Part shown: one piece after another, positions 8,953 to 19,401 of the stretch
How the letters are laid out: each line of letters opens with the position of its first letter
How positions within the stretch are numbered: the stretch's first letter is position 1
Source: Planctomycetaceae bacterium
GTDB lineage: Bacteria > Planctomycetota > Phycisphaerae > Phycisphaerales > SM1A02
Length of the DNA stretch: 64,000 bases
Reading direction: 5' to 3'
Assembly: GCA_947474065.1 (NCBI GenBank)
Contig: CANJHD010000005.1
Location: 1 to 64,000, forward strand
Notes under the pieces: model-generated
Seen by the model: the letters and a program-made list of their open reading frames with translations, nothing else
Database searches by the model: none
Told to the model about the DNA's origin: nothing
Program-made: the position numbers and the translations under genes

Positions 8953-10500
8953 ATGCCATCGCTACGATGGATGCCCAAAGCCGTACCCCCGACCATGCCA
9001 AAGACCAAGCCAACAATTATGTCCAAGCGCACCAAGAAATCCGTATCCGCTACTGCTCACCGTTCAAACACCCGCATTGAGTCCGACAGCATGGGCGAAA
9101 TGCACGTCCATCACGACCTGCTACACGGCGCCACGACGCAGCGCGCGGTGCTGAACTTTCCAGTGAGCGGTCGACCACTTCCGCCGCAAGTCATTGCCGC
9201 CTATCTGGAATTGAAGCGTGCCTGCGCGCAAGCCAACCTCAAGCTTGGTGAGATAAAGCGCGCCAAGGCGACCGACATCGTGGAGTCATGCGAACGTCTG
9301 CTTGAAGACTTCGCTGACCGCCGCGCACAAGTGATGCGCCACTTTCCGATTGATGTGTTCCAGACTGGATCCGGAACCAGCACCAACATGAACGTCAATG
9401 AGGTGATTGCCAACACCGCAAGTGTCATGCGCGGCAAGAAGATCGGCTCCAAGGATCCGCTGCATCCGAACGACGACGTCAACTACGGCCAGAGTTCAAA
9501 CGACACGTTCCCGACTGCCATGCAGGTGGCTGGTGCCGTGGCGATCCACGAACAATTGGTACCTGCGCTCAAGCGGTTGCATCGCGCACTTGATGCCAAG
9601 GCCAAGGCGTGGGACAAGCATGTAAAGATCGGTCGTACGCACTTGATGGACGCAACTCCCATCCGTGTTGGCCAGGAGTTTGGCGGCTATGCGGCGGCGA
9701 TTGCCTATGCCGTTGCTCGCGCCGAGCTTGCCCGCGATGTGTTGGCGCGCAACCTGCCAATCGGCGGTACTGCCGTTGGTACGGGCATCAACGCCAATCC
9801 GAAATTTGGGCGCACCGTGAGCGCGATTCTCAGCAAGGATCTCGGAATCACATTTGCCGAGGCAGACAACCACTTTGAAGCACAGGCAACGCGCGACTGC
9901 GTCGTGGAAGCAAGCGGCATGCTCAAGACGATCGCCGTCAGTATGAGCAAGATTGCAAACGACATTCGCTGGCTCGGTAGCGGTCCACGCTGCGGTCTTG
10001 GCGAACTCATGCTTCCGGCCACCCAGCCTGGTAGCAGCATCATGCCAGGAAAGATCAACCCGGTGATCTGCGAAAGCGTCATGATGGTTGCGTGCCGCGT
10101 CGTTGGAAACGATGCATGCATCACTCTGGGTGGATTCGGCGGCATCGGAAGTCTGCTGGAACTGAACGTTGCCATGCCGATGATCGCTGACAGCCTGTGC
10201 GAATCCATCGATCTCTTGGCGAACGCCTGCGACATGTTCCGCGACAAGTGCATCGAAGGCTTGGAGCTGCACCCGGACGCATCAAAGACGGTGGAGCGCA
10301 GCCTGATGATGGTCACCAGCCTGGCGCCCGTGATCGGCTATGACAACGCTGCCAAGGCCGCCAAGGAGGCCTACAAGAGCGGGGAGACCATTCGCGCCTA
10401 TGTGCTCCGAAACAAGATGGTGGAGCCGAAACTGCTCGACCGGCTGCTGAACCCCACGTCTATGACGAAGCCGGGTGGCAAGGGGCCGGGCGGCGGGTAA
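8953..10500 (+). CDS. fumC: class II fumarate hydratase (N-terminal start uncertain)
   Basis: TGSGTSTNMNVNEV, LHPNDDVNYGQSSND, GRTHLMDATP, GSSIMPGKINPVICES. Confidence 0.88.
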   Translation: MPSLRWMPKAVPPTMPKTKPTIMSKRTKKSVSATAHRSNTRIESDSMGEMHVHHDLLHGATTQRAVLNFPVSGRPLPPQVIAAYLELKRACAQANLKLGEIKRAKATDIVESCERLLEDFADRRAQVMRHFPIDVFQTGSGTSTNMNVNEVIANTASVMRGKKIGSKDPLHPNDDVNYGQSSNDTFPTAMQVAGAVAIHEQLVPALKRLHRALDAKAKAWDKHVKIGRTHLMDATPIRVGQEFGGYAAAIAYAVARAELARDVLARNLPIGGTAVGTGINANPKFGRTVSAILSKDLGITFAEADNHFEAQATRDCVVEASGMLKTIAVSMSKIANDIRWLGSGPRCGLGELMLPATQPGSSIMPGKINPVICESVMMVACRVVGNDACITLGGFGGIGSLLELNVAMPMIADSLCESIDLLANACDMFRDKCIEGLELHPDASKTVERSLMMVTSLAPVIGYDNAAKAAKEAYKSGETIRAYVLRNKMVEPKLLDRLLNPTSMTKPGGKGPGGG

Positions 10501-10700
10501 AGTCCCGGAGGAAGGTCATTAAATCGCACAACGGGAACTACTATCGGACGATTTCTCTAGAGATATGCTCGATTCCCGCAATATCAACCTGCTTAGGGTT
10601 GCCCCACACCCATTCTCGGGCTACGTTGAATGTGCCTAGCCTAACGGCCTCGGCTCGTTTCATTTCCAGAAGCGGTCATCACGGAAGGAAAGGTCTCGCT

Positions 10701-11465
10701 ATGCGTTCATTCGCAGCGTCAGTGTTTATCGTTATTGCATCAAGTCCAGCGCTCGTTCAAGCGGGCACGATCGCTCAAAATCTGCCATACCCAGCAACGT
10801 ATGACGAGACAACCGGCCGCTACGTCCAAGACGGGACATTCTCGGACGCACTGCAGAGCGGCGGAAGTTACTACTACTCGGAGGCGATTGGTCAGAGTTT
10901 CAGTATCGGAAGTGGACAGTCGTCCACTATTAGTGATGTCACATTCTGGGGTTCGTCGGAGTACTTCAACTCCACCACGCCGTGGAACCAAACCGCGCTC
11001 AGCAGCAACATCACTAGTATGCAGATTGCGATTCTGCGGACAGATTCTGGAAATTCCAACTTCCCGATTATCAAAAGTTGGACAATTCAGGTCGGACAAT
11101 TCGCGCAGGTGCGTACAGGCAACTACACGCCAGCCGATTACAGCCCAGTATTCCAACTCTCGGCCGCACTGTCTGGTGATTTCACACTTGGCTCTGGCAA
11201 CTACATGATCACCATCGGTGGAGTCCTCAACAATCCAGATGGTGATGCCTTCGCATGGACTGACGGCGTCGCTGATGGATCACTACCGTCTACGCGGGCA
11301 TACGCGACTGTCGGCGATACGCCCACGGAATGGGGCACATGGATTCCCATCTCCGACGGCACCTCGGGGGCATTTATTCTTGGTGGAACAACTATCCCAG
11401 TCCCTGGAGCAATAGCGCTTCTTGGAGTTGCCGGCCTCCACAGACGCCGTCGTCGCGGTACTTGA
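10701..11465 (+). CDS. secreted protein with PEP-CTERM-like C-terminal sorting tail
   Basis: Signal peptide MRSFAASVFIVIASSPALVQAG; C-terminus VPGAIALLGVAGLHRRRRRGT. Confidence 0.65.
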   Translation: MRSFAASVFIVIASSPALVQAGTIAQNLPYPATYDETTGRYVQDGTFSDALQSGGSYYYSEAIGQSFSIGSGQSSTISDVTFWGSSEYFNSTTPWNQTALSSNITSMQIAILRTDSGNSNFPIIKSWTIQVGQFAQVRTGNYTPADYSPVFQLSAALSGDFTLGSGNYMITIGGVLNNPDGDAFAWTDGVADGSLPSTRAYATVGDTPTEWGTWIPISDGTSGAFILGGTTIPVPGAIALLGVAGLHRRRRRGT

Positions 11466-11561
11466 TTCAACACTCGGAGTCTCGATGCATTGCGTCGATT
11501 GATCCCCTCGGGCGCTTGCTGGTCTTCGTTTACCACTGGCAAGTGCCTGAGTGTTTTTTAG

Positions 11562-12437
11562 TCATGTTCTTCTGCGTAATGCGGCCCACATGGCCAGCGC
11601 TTGTCCGTGATCCCGCACAGCGTGTACGCGCAGAATCGCTGCACCGTTCGATGCAGCCACTAGCGCCGCAGCCACTGACGCTGGATCACGACGTGCAGGA
11701 TCCGTCTCCGCGGTGATCGCGCCCAAAAAGCTCTTGCGACTTGCACCCACTAGTACCGGAACACCGAGCTCCGCGAACTCATCAAGCCGTTCAATCAGTG
11801 CTAGATTTTGTTGCACATCCTTGCCGAATCCAAGTCCGGGGTCAATGGCAATCCGTTCGCGCGACATACCTGCGCGCACTACTGCATCGATGCGCGCACC
11901 AAGCCAGTCACGGACATCATGCACTACGTCGTGATAAGTACGACGAGAGTCATGCTCAGTACTCCATCGATCTGAATCTGGCTTTGTCAAACGATGCATG
12001 AGAACAATTGCGGCGCCAAAGACACAAGCCGCGTCAACGATGTCAGGGTCATCAGTTGCGGAACTCACATCATTCACGATGCAGGCACCAGCGGCGAACG
12101 CTGCACGCGCTACTTCCGCGCGCGTTGTATCGATAGACACTGGTACATGAGGCGATAGCGCTGCGATCGCTGCATGAGTGCGGACGATTTGCTCCGCCGG
12201 GGAAACCAACGTTGCACCTGGGCGCGTTGACTCGCCGCCTACATCGAGAATGCCCGCGCCATCACGAACGCAGTTATGTCCGTATGCAATGGCTGCTTCT
12301 GCCGAAAGATGCAGCCCGCCATCACTGAAACTATCTGGAGTGGTGTTCACCACCGCCATGAGCACCGGCGTCACTCCACCACCCCACACAAAGCGGTGCA
12401 TGCGCGCCACAAGCACGCCGCCTGCCGCTGAACTCAT
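11562..12437 (-). CDS. folP: dihydropteroate synthase
   Basis: LMAVVNTTPDSFSDGG, DVGGESTRPGA, VSIDTTRAEVARAA, DPGLGFGKDVQQN. Confidence 0.95.
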   Translation of the reverse strand: MSSAAGGVLVARMHRFVWGGGVTPVLMAVVNTTPDSFSDGGLHLSAEAAIAYGHNCVRDGAGILDVGGESTRPGATLVSPAEQIVRTHAAIAALSPHVPVSIDTTRAEVARAAFAAGACIVNDVSSATDDPDIVDAACVFGAAIVLMHRLTKPDSDRWSTEHDSRRTYHDVVHDVRDWLGARIDAVVRAGMSRERIAIDPGLGFGKDVQQNLALIERLDEFAELGVPVLVGASRKSFLGAITAETDPARRDPASVAAALVAASNGAAILRVHAVRDHGQALAMWAALRRRT

Positions 12438-14182
12438 TGCCGCGCCTGCGACTTCGCTGCATCAAACGCAACGCCAAGAACGCCCGATGGAATCACCACA
12501 GCAAACTCCCAAGTGGCATCGCGCGAACGGACCGCTGTGGCGATCGGCTCGAGACCTTCGGGGGCGATGGGGAGCATGTCTGCCGCTCCGCCAGGGAACG
12601 ACTCCGCTACCTGTCGCGCCGCCGTGAGTAACTGTCCGACGCCAACGAACACCACAAGATCCGCATCGGCGATCAGCCACGGCGACATCGCGCGCACCAT
12701 GCCGTTCGTAGCGAGGGTCTTCTTGCTCGTGCCTGACGCAGCGGAACACGCACGATCGAGCACATCGGTCCGCTGGCTGTATGTGACCACCAATGCGCCG
12801 GGTAATTCGCGCGCAAATCCGTGCAGGCCGCGACTACTCACGATGAACTGCTTGGCAAGCCGCTGCATGAAATCACCACCCGGACCCATGATCACTTCCT
12901 TCACCGCAAATGCAGAGACGGTTGAACCATCCTTCAACTGTCGCGCCTCTTCCCATGTCGGCTCGCTGCGAATGCCGCCAATTTCACCAGTCTGCGATTC
13001 GATCCACGACTTGAGTGCACCCTTCACCGCCGCCGTGTCTCGCGTGACTACAACGAACGACGCATCATTGAGGACGCCGCCAACAGCGATACCAAGGCGA
13101 CTCGGATACGCGGCTACTTGCACCTGATCAATCTTGTCTTGCACCGTGTCGAGCCACGGCGGAAGATTGATCCGATCGCTACCCGGTACTGTTGCCAAGA
13201 ACGAACGAACGCGCGCCGCGCCGCCCATCGCTGCAAAGTCAACACCCGCTGCTCCGTAGAACGCCGCGTCTGGAAGACGGTTCAGCAACGCGGTGACGTC
13301 ATGCATCTGTGCGTCGGCAGCAGGTATGGCCTTGGCAACATCACCTTCGGGATCAAATCGGGCATAGGCGCGGATTCCAACAGCAAGGGCATCAAAGTCG
13401 ATGGCGAATACCGCGTCCGTCACTTGCGCAAGAATCTGCGCCCCGCGCTCCCGGCCTTTACCAATCGTCTCAAGCGCGGCTGCCGGCGCCGCCTCTGGCT
13501 CCTTGCCACGCGGCAGCATGTTGGCAGCAGTGATGTCCAATTCACTCGCCTTGCGCGCAACATCGGCGAGCGATTTCATCACCGGCGCTGACGCCCATGA
13601 GAAGCAATCGCTCATTCGGATAATTTCCATCCCGCGCCGACCGACGCGCGTGGCTAGTACCGCAGCGAACCCCTCTTTGGGCTCCCACGTTGCTAGTGAA
13701 TCAGGCGCATCCGCAACAAGAACATGGCTTGGGGTCTTGCGAATCCAAACCGCCCGCGGCGCAGTGTGTGTGCGCATCGCACCCGCACCAAGTTCCGGCG
13801 CTTCAGTAAATGTTGCTGCAACGAATGCATCGGCGTCTGTCACTGGAAACGCGGCGATGTTCGTGAATCCCGTCGCACGCGGCGCAGCCCAAGCAACGAA
13901 TGCCCCGCGATCATCAAACCCCGCTCCAATGCCAGCCTGAGCTTTCAAGAGGTCGATAGGCCGCCCACCAAGCGCTGCCTCAGCCTTCCCCATTCGATCA
14001 ATCGCTAATTGCAAATCATCACTCGCGCCCTTGACGTTTGAAACCACTAGCACCCCCGCCGCGTCAGCAGGTATGAGCCGGAGTGCGTCGTCAAGAGTTC
14101 CAGCGAAGGCTGATGCGTTAGCAAACAACACAGCCAACACCATGGTTGGGCGCGGGCGAAAGGGGGATGAAATCAGATGCAT
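12434..14182 (-). CDS. conserved hypothetical exported protein (DUF3352-like)
   Basis: Signal peptide from internal Met (MHLISSPFRPRPTMVLAVLFANASAFAG); 4-nt overlap with folP; family assignment tentative. Confidence 0.6.
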   Translation of the reverse strand: MHLISSPFRPRPTMVLAVLFANASAFAGTLDDALRLIPADAAGVLVVSNVKGASDDLQLAIDRMGKAEAALGGRPIDLLKAQAGIGAGFDDRGAFVAWAAPRATGFTNIAAFPVTDADAFVAATFTEAPELGAGAMRTHTAPRAVWIRKTPSHVLVADAPDSLATWEPKEGFAAVLATRVGRRGMEIIRMSDCFSWASAPVMKSLADVARKASELDITAANMLPRGKEPEAAPAAALETIGKGRERGAQILAQVTDAVFAIDFDALAVGIRAYARFDPEGDVAKAIPAADAQMHDVTALLNRLPDAAFYGAAGVDFAAMGGAARVRSFLATVPGSDRINLPPWLDTVQDKIDQVQVAAYPSRLGIAVGGVLNDASFVVVTRDTAAVKGALKSWIESQTGEIGGIRSEPTWEEARQLKDGSTVSAFAVKEVIMGPGGDFMQRLAKQFIVSSRGLHGFARELPGALVVTYSQRTDVLDRACSAASGTSKKTLATNGMVRAMSPWLIADADLVVFVGVGQLLTAARQVAESFPGGAADMLPIAPEGLEPIATAVRSRDATWEFAVVIPSGVLGVAFDAAKSQARQ

Positions 14183-14186
14183 GCGC

Positions 14187-14774
14187 TCAGGATACGGGCT
14201 TGGTCGCAAGTGCCTGTTCAATGGCTTTGCGGAGTTCTTCACCCGTTGGCTTTACCCCTGAGCCATAGAACGCTATCGGCTTGCCATCCTTGCCCACCAA
14301 GTACTTGCCGAAATTCCAGCTTGGCAACTTGCCGGTGCCAGCACTCAGGAATGTGTAGATCGCGCTCTGCCCTTCACCCGGCTTGGTCTGCACTTTGGAC
14401 ATCATGGGGAAAGTCACTCCATAGTTCTTCGTGCAGAAATCACGAATCTCCGATGAAGTGCCGGGCTCCTGCCCACCAAAGTCATTGCAAGGAAAGCCAA
14501 TCACCACAAGACCCTTGTCCTTGAATTCCTTCCAGACGGTTTCTAATTCCGCATACTGTGGCGTGTATCCGCAGCGGCTTGCCACATTCACAACCAAGAC
14601 GACCTTGCCCTTGTAGATAGCAAGGTCCACAGCCGCGCCATCAAGGGCAGTGGTCTTAAAGGAGTACAAACTGCCATCCTTGGCGGGGGCTGGCACAGAT
14701 ACCGCCTGCCCGGCACCAAAGCCTGTCACCATAGAAACGACGCCGAGGGCAGATGCAATAATCTTCTTGGACAT
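14187..14774 (-). CDS. glutathione peroxidase family protein, exported
   Basis: VNVASRCGYTPQYAELETVWKEFKDKGLVVIGFPCNDFGGQEPG; N-terminal signal-like sequence. Confidence 0.9.
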   Translation of the reverse strand: MSKKIIASALGVVSMVTGFGAGQAVSVPAPAKDGSLYSFKTTALDGAAVDLAIYKGKVVLVVNVASRCGYTPQYAELETVWKEFKDKGLVVIGFPCNDFGGQEPGTSSEIRDFCTKNYGVTFPMMSKVQTKPGEGQSAIYTFLSAGTGKLPSWNFGKYLVGKDGKPIAFYGSGVKPTGEELRKAIEQALATKPVS

Positions 14775-15058
14775 AAGTAAGGTCTCACGGTAACAGAGCG
14801 GCGTCGCCTGCTCTTGATTGAAGAAGTGACCAAAGATCGGATCTTAAGTGCAAATAACAACACTCGTGCTACCACTTCGTTGGCGGCGCTGAGGTGGATG
14901 CACTCGCAACGATCACGCTTTGCGGCGCAAAGCGATCGAACGCCTCTGAATCGAAGAAAATTCTCGCCTTCCAGGAAAATTCACTGAGGGCAATATCCCG
15001 CAATTGCGCGTTGTATCCGGGGGGAGGAGAAAGAACAAGCAATATTGGACATGGAAGC

Positions 15059-15718
15059 ATGAGCAGCACGACCGACCTGAATCCGACCACACCGCACGCC
15101 GATGACCACGCCGGCGAGCAAGGAAATCAGGGGACGGACAACGGTAGCGAAGGCAGCTCTCGCCAATCAGGCGATAACCCGAGTTTTAACAAGGGCATCT
15201 CAGACCTCGTCGCCGACCACTATGACGCGCTCCGCGCATTAGCCGAACGCCAACTCGTCGCGGAACGCGCCCGAACTGGCCAGCAAACCATTAGCCCCAC
15301 TTCTCTACTCGGCGAGACATTTCGCCGCCTAGTTGAACAAGAGACGAAGGTTGTCAACCAGGACCATCTCGCAGCGATCGCAACGATGCTCTTTGTCCGC
15401 ATCATCGCGGATCGACGGCGCAGGCGTCTGACAATCAAGCGCGGTGGGCGCACCAAGCAACAACCAATGGGAGATGTTGAACAGCGCGGCGAGCGTTCTC
15501 CTGCGGAAGAGTCCACCCATATGTCTGATGTTGATGTGCTGCACGACAAGCTTGCGGAACTTGCGCAGATTTCGCCGCGCAGAGCCGAAGCTCTCTCGCT
15601 ACATACGATCGGCGGGATCACCATCCCCAACGTGGCCAAATTGCTGAATGTTTCAGTCGCCACCGTAGAGCGAGACTTAGCACTCTCGCGCGCATGGCTT
15701 GCCGCGCAGATGCGTTGA
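15059..15718 (+). CDS. ECF-type RNA polymerase sigma factor (TIGR02999-like)
   Basis: ISPTSLLGETFRRLVEQ...FVRIIADRRRRRLTIKRGG...LAQISPRRAEALSLHTIGGITIPNVAKLLNVSVATVERDLALSRAWL. Confidence 0.8.
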   Translation: MSSTTDLNPTTPHADDHAGEQGNQGTDNGSEGSSRQSGDNPSFNKGISDLVADHYDALRALAERQLVAERARTGQQTISPTSLLGETFRRLVEQETKVVNQDHLAAIATMLFVRIIADRRRRRLTIKRGGRTKQQPMGDVEQRGERSPAEESTHMSDVDVLHDKLAELAQISPRRAEALSLHTIGGITIPNVAKLLNVSVATVERDLALSRAWLAAQMR

Positions 15719-15761
15719 TCTCAACGCGACCAACCGATACCACCCGGAATTCACCAGCGGT

Positions 15762-16217
15762 TCAGCAAGGCATTTCATGGAACCGCGCCAACGATGACGC
15801 GCATTCCATCAGTAGGACCGTCTCTGCCTCTGAGAAAGTCCGCTCTTCTTTGTTAGCGATTCCAAGTGTTCCAACGAGCACCGACCCATTCCGAACAGGA
15901 ACAACAATCGAACCGGCGAGGCCCATTGAGCGCGCTCTGGACTGAACCACTCCGGATCCGTCGTTATTCAGATTGCACCACGAGACCGGCTCGTTCAACT
16001 CCGCGCAGGCGCCCGCCATGCCCTTACCAATCGGAATTGTGCGGATGTGTTCCATGACTGCCGCTGGAATTGCGCCGTGCAGCGCCGCCAAATGAAGCAT
16101 GCCATCCGCGCCCAAGAAATGCAGTGTGCCGGTATCGGCACTGAACATGCGAATGACCGCCTCAAGGCACGCCGTTGCATCGTTCCCCGCAAGAATGTCA
16201 CTGTTGATTTCAGCCAT
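15762..16217 (-). CDS. single-GAF-domain protein
   Basis: GTLHFLGADGMLHLAALHGAIPAAV...IPIGKGMAGACAELNEPV...VPVRNGSVLVGTLGIANKEERTFSEAE. Confidence 0.7.
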   Translation of the reverse strand: MAEINSDILAGNDATACLEAVIRMFSADTGTLHFLGADGMLHLAALHGAIPAAVMEHIRTIPIGKGMAGACAELNEPVSWCNLNNDGSGVVQSRARSMGLAGSIVVPVRNGSVLVGTLGIANKEERTFSEAETVLLMECASSLARFHEMPC

Positions 16218-16250
16218 GAGAAACCTTCTCTCTGAGCGAGATGACCACCG

Positions 16251-17417
16251 TTATTTCGCGTGGAGAGCACGAGCCATCTGCATAGTGGCGTCGAAGTGCG
16301 CGCGCACCGCGGCCATTGAGTCGCCGCCAAACTTAGCCATGAATGCTGCCGCCACTTCGAATGCAACAACATTCTCCATCACCACACTCGCTGCAGCGAT
16401 TGCGCTGACATCACTGCGTTCGTGCTGGCTCTGCACTGATTCATGAGTAGTTAAATCAACGCTTGGCATACCGCGCAGAAGTGTTGATATTGGCTTCATC
16501 GTGCCACGAACTACCAGTGGCATGCCGTTCGTCATACCGCCCTCAAGTCCGCCGGCATTGTTGGTGGGGCGAGTAAATCCAAGATGCGACTCTCCGGAAA
16601 GCGAACCGTCGTATTCGATCGGATCATGCACCTGGCTACCGAAGTGCCACGCACAGTCAGCACCCATCCCAATCTCAACAGCCTTGAACGCCTGAATACC
16701 CATGACTGCAGCAGCCAAGCGAGAATCAAGCCGCTCATTCCACTGCACACACGTACCGAGACCGGGTGGAACGCCAAGTACATAAACCTCCACACGTCCG
16801 CCCACCGTGTCTTTTTCAACCTTCGCGTTGTGAATGTGGTCGATGATCCGCGAACTAGTTTCTTGGTCTGGACAGTAGACGTCACTTGCGTCACGAGCTG
16901 CACGCAGTTCAGGCAACGTGTCCATATCTACTTCCATGACGCATGTGGCATCAATAGCCCCGCTCACAAATCCAAAGACTTCAATTCCAAACTCGCGCAA
17001 GAACACCCGGGCAAGGGCGCCAGCCGCGACGCGCGCTGCAGTTTCCCGCGCACTTGCACGCTCAAGCGTGCCACGACAATCAAGGGTCAACCACTTCAGA
17101 CTGCCCGCCAGATCTGCATGACCGGGCCGTGGACGAGTGAATGGCGGAGTCTTCTCAACGTCATCGAGCCGACTGTCCCTGTTTGGAACTTCAAGTGCTA
17201 CTGGCGAACCAAGCGTCACTCCGGCACGCACTCCGGTGAGAATTCGCACTTGATCAGTTTCGATTCGCTGCCTTGCACCACGGCCGTAGCCACCCTGACG
17301 GCGCGCCAACTCTGTATTGATGAACGCGGTATCAACAGCAAGCCCGGCGGGAAGCCCTTCCACCAACGCCAGAAGCGTAGTGCCGTGAGACTCGCCAGCA
17401 GTGCGGTAGGTCAGCAT
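16251..17417 (-). CDS. aroC: chorismate synthase
   Basis: [12 protein letters not shown]...[39 protein letters not shown]; start moved to internal ATG at 17417. Confidence 0.93.
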   Translation of the reverse strand: MLTYRTAGESHGTTLLALVEGLPAGLAVDTAFINTELARRQGGYGRGARQRIETDQVRILTGVRAGVTLGSPVALEVPNRDSRLDDVEKTPPFTRPRPGHADLAGSLKWLTLDCRGTLERASARETAARVAAGALARVFLREFGIEVFGFVSGAIDATCVMEVDMDTLPELRAARDASDVYCPDQETSSRIIDHIHNAKVEKDTVGGRVEVYVLGVPPGLGTCVQWNERLDSRLAAAVMGIQAFKAVEIGMGADCAWHFGSQVHDPIEYDGSLSGESHLGFTRPTNNAGGLEGGMTNGMPLVVRGTMKPISTLLRGMPSVDLTTHESVQSQHERSDVSAIAAASVVMENVVAFEVAAAFMAKFGGDSMAAVRAHFDATMQMARALHAK

Positions 17418-17576
17418 GGGTTGGAAGGATATCCACGCCGTGACATTGAAACGAGAAGCAAGTCCGTCCCTCGGCTCGTGCGGCCGGCAATCACTTGCTA
17501 CACCACGCGGAAGGTGGAGATGAAAGTGGAAGATAAGACCGAAAAAGGCACTCTCGAAACACGAAGCGAAGTATGC

Positions 17577-19367
17577 ATGATGAGTACAGACCACGAAACC
17601 GAAGCAGCCACCAATCACCTCACGCGCTGCACTTCGCCGCTCGCCATGTTTCGCGACCAGGCGTGGTGCATCGCCCTTGTGGCCGTTGTTGCGTTTGCGT
17701 TTTTCGTACGCGGATCGATGCTCTTTCGCGGTGCTGTGCCCGCAGGTATGGATGCTGGCTACTACGCGGTACAAGCTCGGGAGCTACTGGAACGAGGCGC
17801 ACTTCGGTGGTCCGATGTGCCGCTTACTTTTCTGTGCGATGCAGTACTTGCCAAATGCACAATGCTGATGTTTGGTTGGGATATTGACACTGCAACTCTG
17901 TGGGCTTCACGCGTTGTTGACATTGTTGCAGAGCCGTTGGCGGCTATTCCATTGTTCATGGCTGCGTGGATCTTTGGGCGCGGAACACGGAGCGCAATTC
18001 CGAGCGTAGTCGCGGTTGGTCTTGCACTCACCATCAGTCCACCGCTATTACGAATGGTCGGGGACTTTGAGAAACAGTCGATGGCATATGTCTTCATGGC
18101 AAGCACATGGATATGCACGTGGACTGCCATGCGCGCGATCGATCGTCGCCGCTCACTGCACTGGTGGCTAGCGGCCATCGTCATGCTCGTTCTCACGGCG
18201 CTCACGCATGCGGGCACGTGTGCCGCAACGGCGCTTGGGTGTGTGCTCATGCTTGTCGTGTGGGCGGTGCGTTGTGGGATCTCACTGAAGCAGGCAATGC
18301 GCGCTGCGCTGCTAATTGCAGTCGTTGGCGGGGTGTTATTTGGTGCAGTGTGGTGGATAGCGCCAGGTAAGGCGGAAGCAGTCATAAAGCTGCCCGCGAA
18401 GCTGATTTCTGGCGAAAGCGAAAGCTCGGGAGCGATGGGTGGACCGGGTGGACCGGGGGGACCAGATGGACCCCGGGGACCCGGTGGGCCGAGAGGTATG
18501 GGTGGACCCGAAGAACCGCGAGGTATGCGCGGACCCGGTGAAATGCGTGGACCCGGTGATATGCACGGACCCGGCGAACCTGGTGGACAGCGAGGTATGC
18601 GCGGACCACCGGGTCCACCGATCAGTGGCGCGTGGATGGGCGCTGCCTGGATCACTGCACTCGCGGTCGGCATTGCAGCCCTGACATGGGCGACGCGTTC
18701 GCTTCGTCGAACCAATGCGGAGGAGTGCACGGACGCGCGAGCCGATGAGGCTTTGCTGTTTGGCTTGCTCTTTACGGCAGCGTGCCTCGCATGTCCACTC
18801 TTGAGCGGTGACCAAATGATGCGGCTCGCGCTGATGGAGCCGGTACCGCTCGCGTGCATAGCTGCGTTCTTGCTTTGTGTACCGCGGCGACGTGGGTGGC
18901 AGATACTTCAAACATCCGTAGCCGTGATTGCAGCGGCAGTACTTATCGTGAATGCGAACGCAAGCAGGCACGGGCGGCTCATGCAAACCGTGGACGACGT
19001 CGGTTTCGCAGAATTGCGTTCTTGGCGCGCGGATATTGCACCCGGTGATCAGGCTGTCGTTGCTGCGCGACATGGTTTGGAATTCTGGGCTGCATTCGCC
19101 ATGGACACGCACGCACGCTGGGGAACACTGAAAGATGCGGACTTTGATCGGTACGAACGTCTTTACATCTTGGAGGCGCGGCGCGGGTCGGGTGGGCCAC
19201 CCGGCGCGGGCGGTCGCGGACCGATGTCCGTCGCTGCGATTCCGCGCGAATCACAGATTGTGAAACAGTCGGACCGATTCACGCTGTGGGAAGTTCCAAA
19301 GTCGGCGCGCGACGCATTCCGCATCGACGCAGAACGAATCGATAGACCCACTCCTTCGCATGAGTAA
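17577..19367 (+). CDS. multi-pass membrane protein (GT-C glycosyltransferase-like topology) with internal collagen-like Gly-Pro tract
   Basis: Many TM segments ([67 protein letters not shown]); GXY tract at 18429-18620; ORF-track start at 16584 is antisense to aroC and rejected. Confidence 0.7.
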   Translation: MMSTDHETEAATNHLTRCTSPLAMFRDQAWCIALVAVVAFAFFVRGSMLFRGAVPAGMDAGYYAVQARELLERGALRWSDVPLTFLCDAVLAKCTMLMFGWDIDTATLWASRVVDIVAEPLAAIPLFMAAWIFGRGTRSAIPSVVAVGLALTISPPLLRMVGDFEKQSMAYVFMASTWICTWTAMRAIDRRRSLHWWLAAIVMLVLTALTHAGTCAATALGCVLMLVVWAVRCGISLKQAMRAALLIAVVGGVLFGAVWWIAPGKAEAVIKLPAKLISGESESSGAMGGPGGPGGPDGPRGPGGPRGMGGPEEPRGMRGPGEMRGPGDMHGPGEPGGQRGMRGPPGPPISGAWMGAAWITALAVGIAALTWATRSLRRTNAEECTDARADEALLFGLLFTAACLACPLLSGDQMMRLALMEPVPLACIAAFLLCVPRRRGWQILQTSVAVIAAAVLIVNANASRHGRLMQTVDDVGFAELRSWRADIAPGDQAVVAARHGLEFWAAFAMDTHARWGTLKDADFDRYERLYILEARRGSGGPPGAGGRGPMSVAAIPRESQIVKQSDRFTLWEVPKSARDAFRIDAERIDRPTPSHE

Positions 19368-19401
19368 TCATGCAGCGCTGCGGTTTACTTGACGTTGCTT
19401 C

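Noticed and set aside
9496-10316. Minus-strand ORFs inside fumC
   Set aside because: Antisense shadow ORFs of a clearly coding gene
16584-17576. N-terminal extension of the 927-aa ORF
   Set aside because: Lies antisense to aroC and lacks protein-like features; the real start is most likely near 17577 (or 17520)
17418-17774. N-terminal extension of the chorismate synthase ORF
   Set aside because: AroC homology begins at [12 protein letters not shown]; the extension overlaps the divergent membrane protein gene
17762-19112. Minus-strand ORFs (365 and 258 aa) opposite the membrane protein
   Set aside because: Pro/Ser/Arg-rich shadow frames created by the Gly-Pro repeat and GC codon bias
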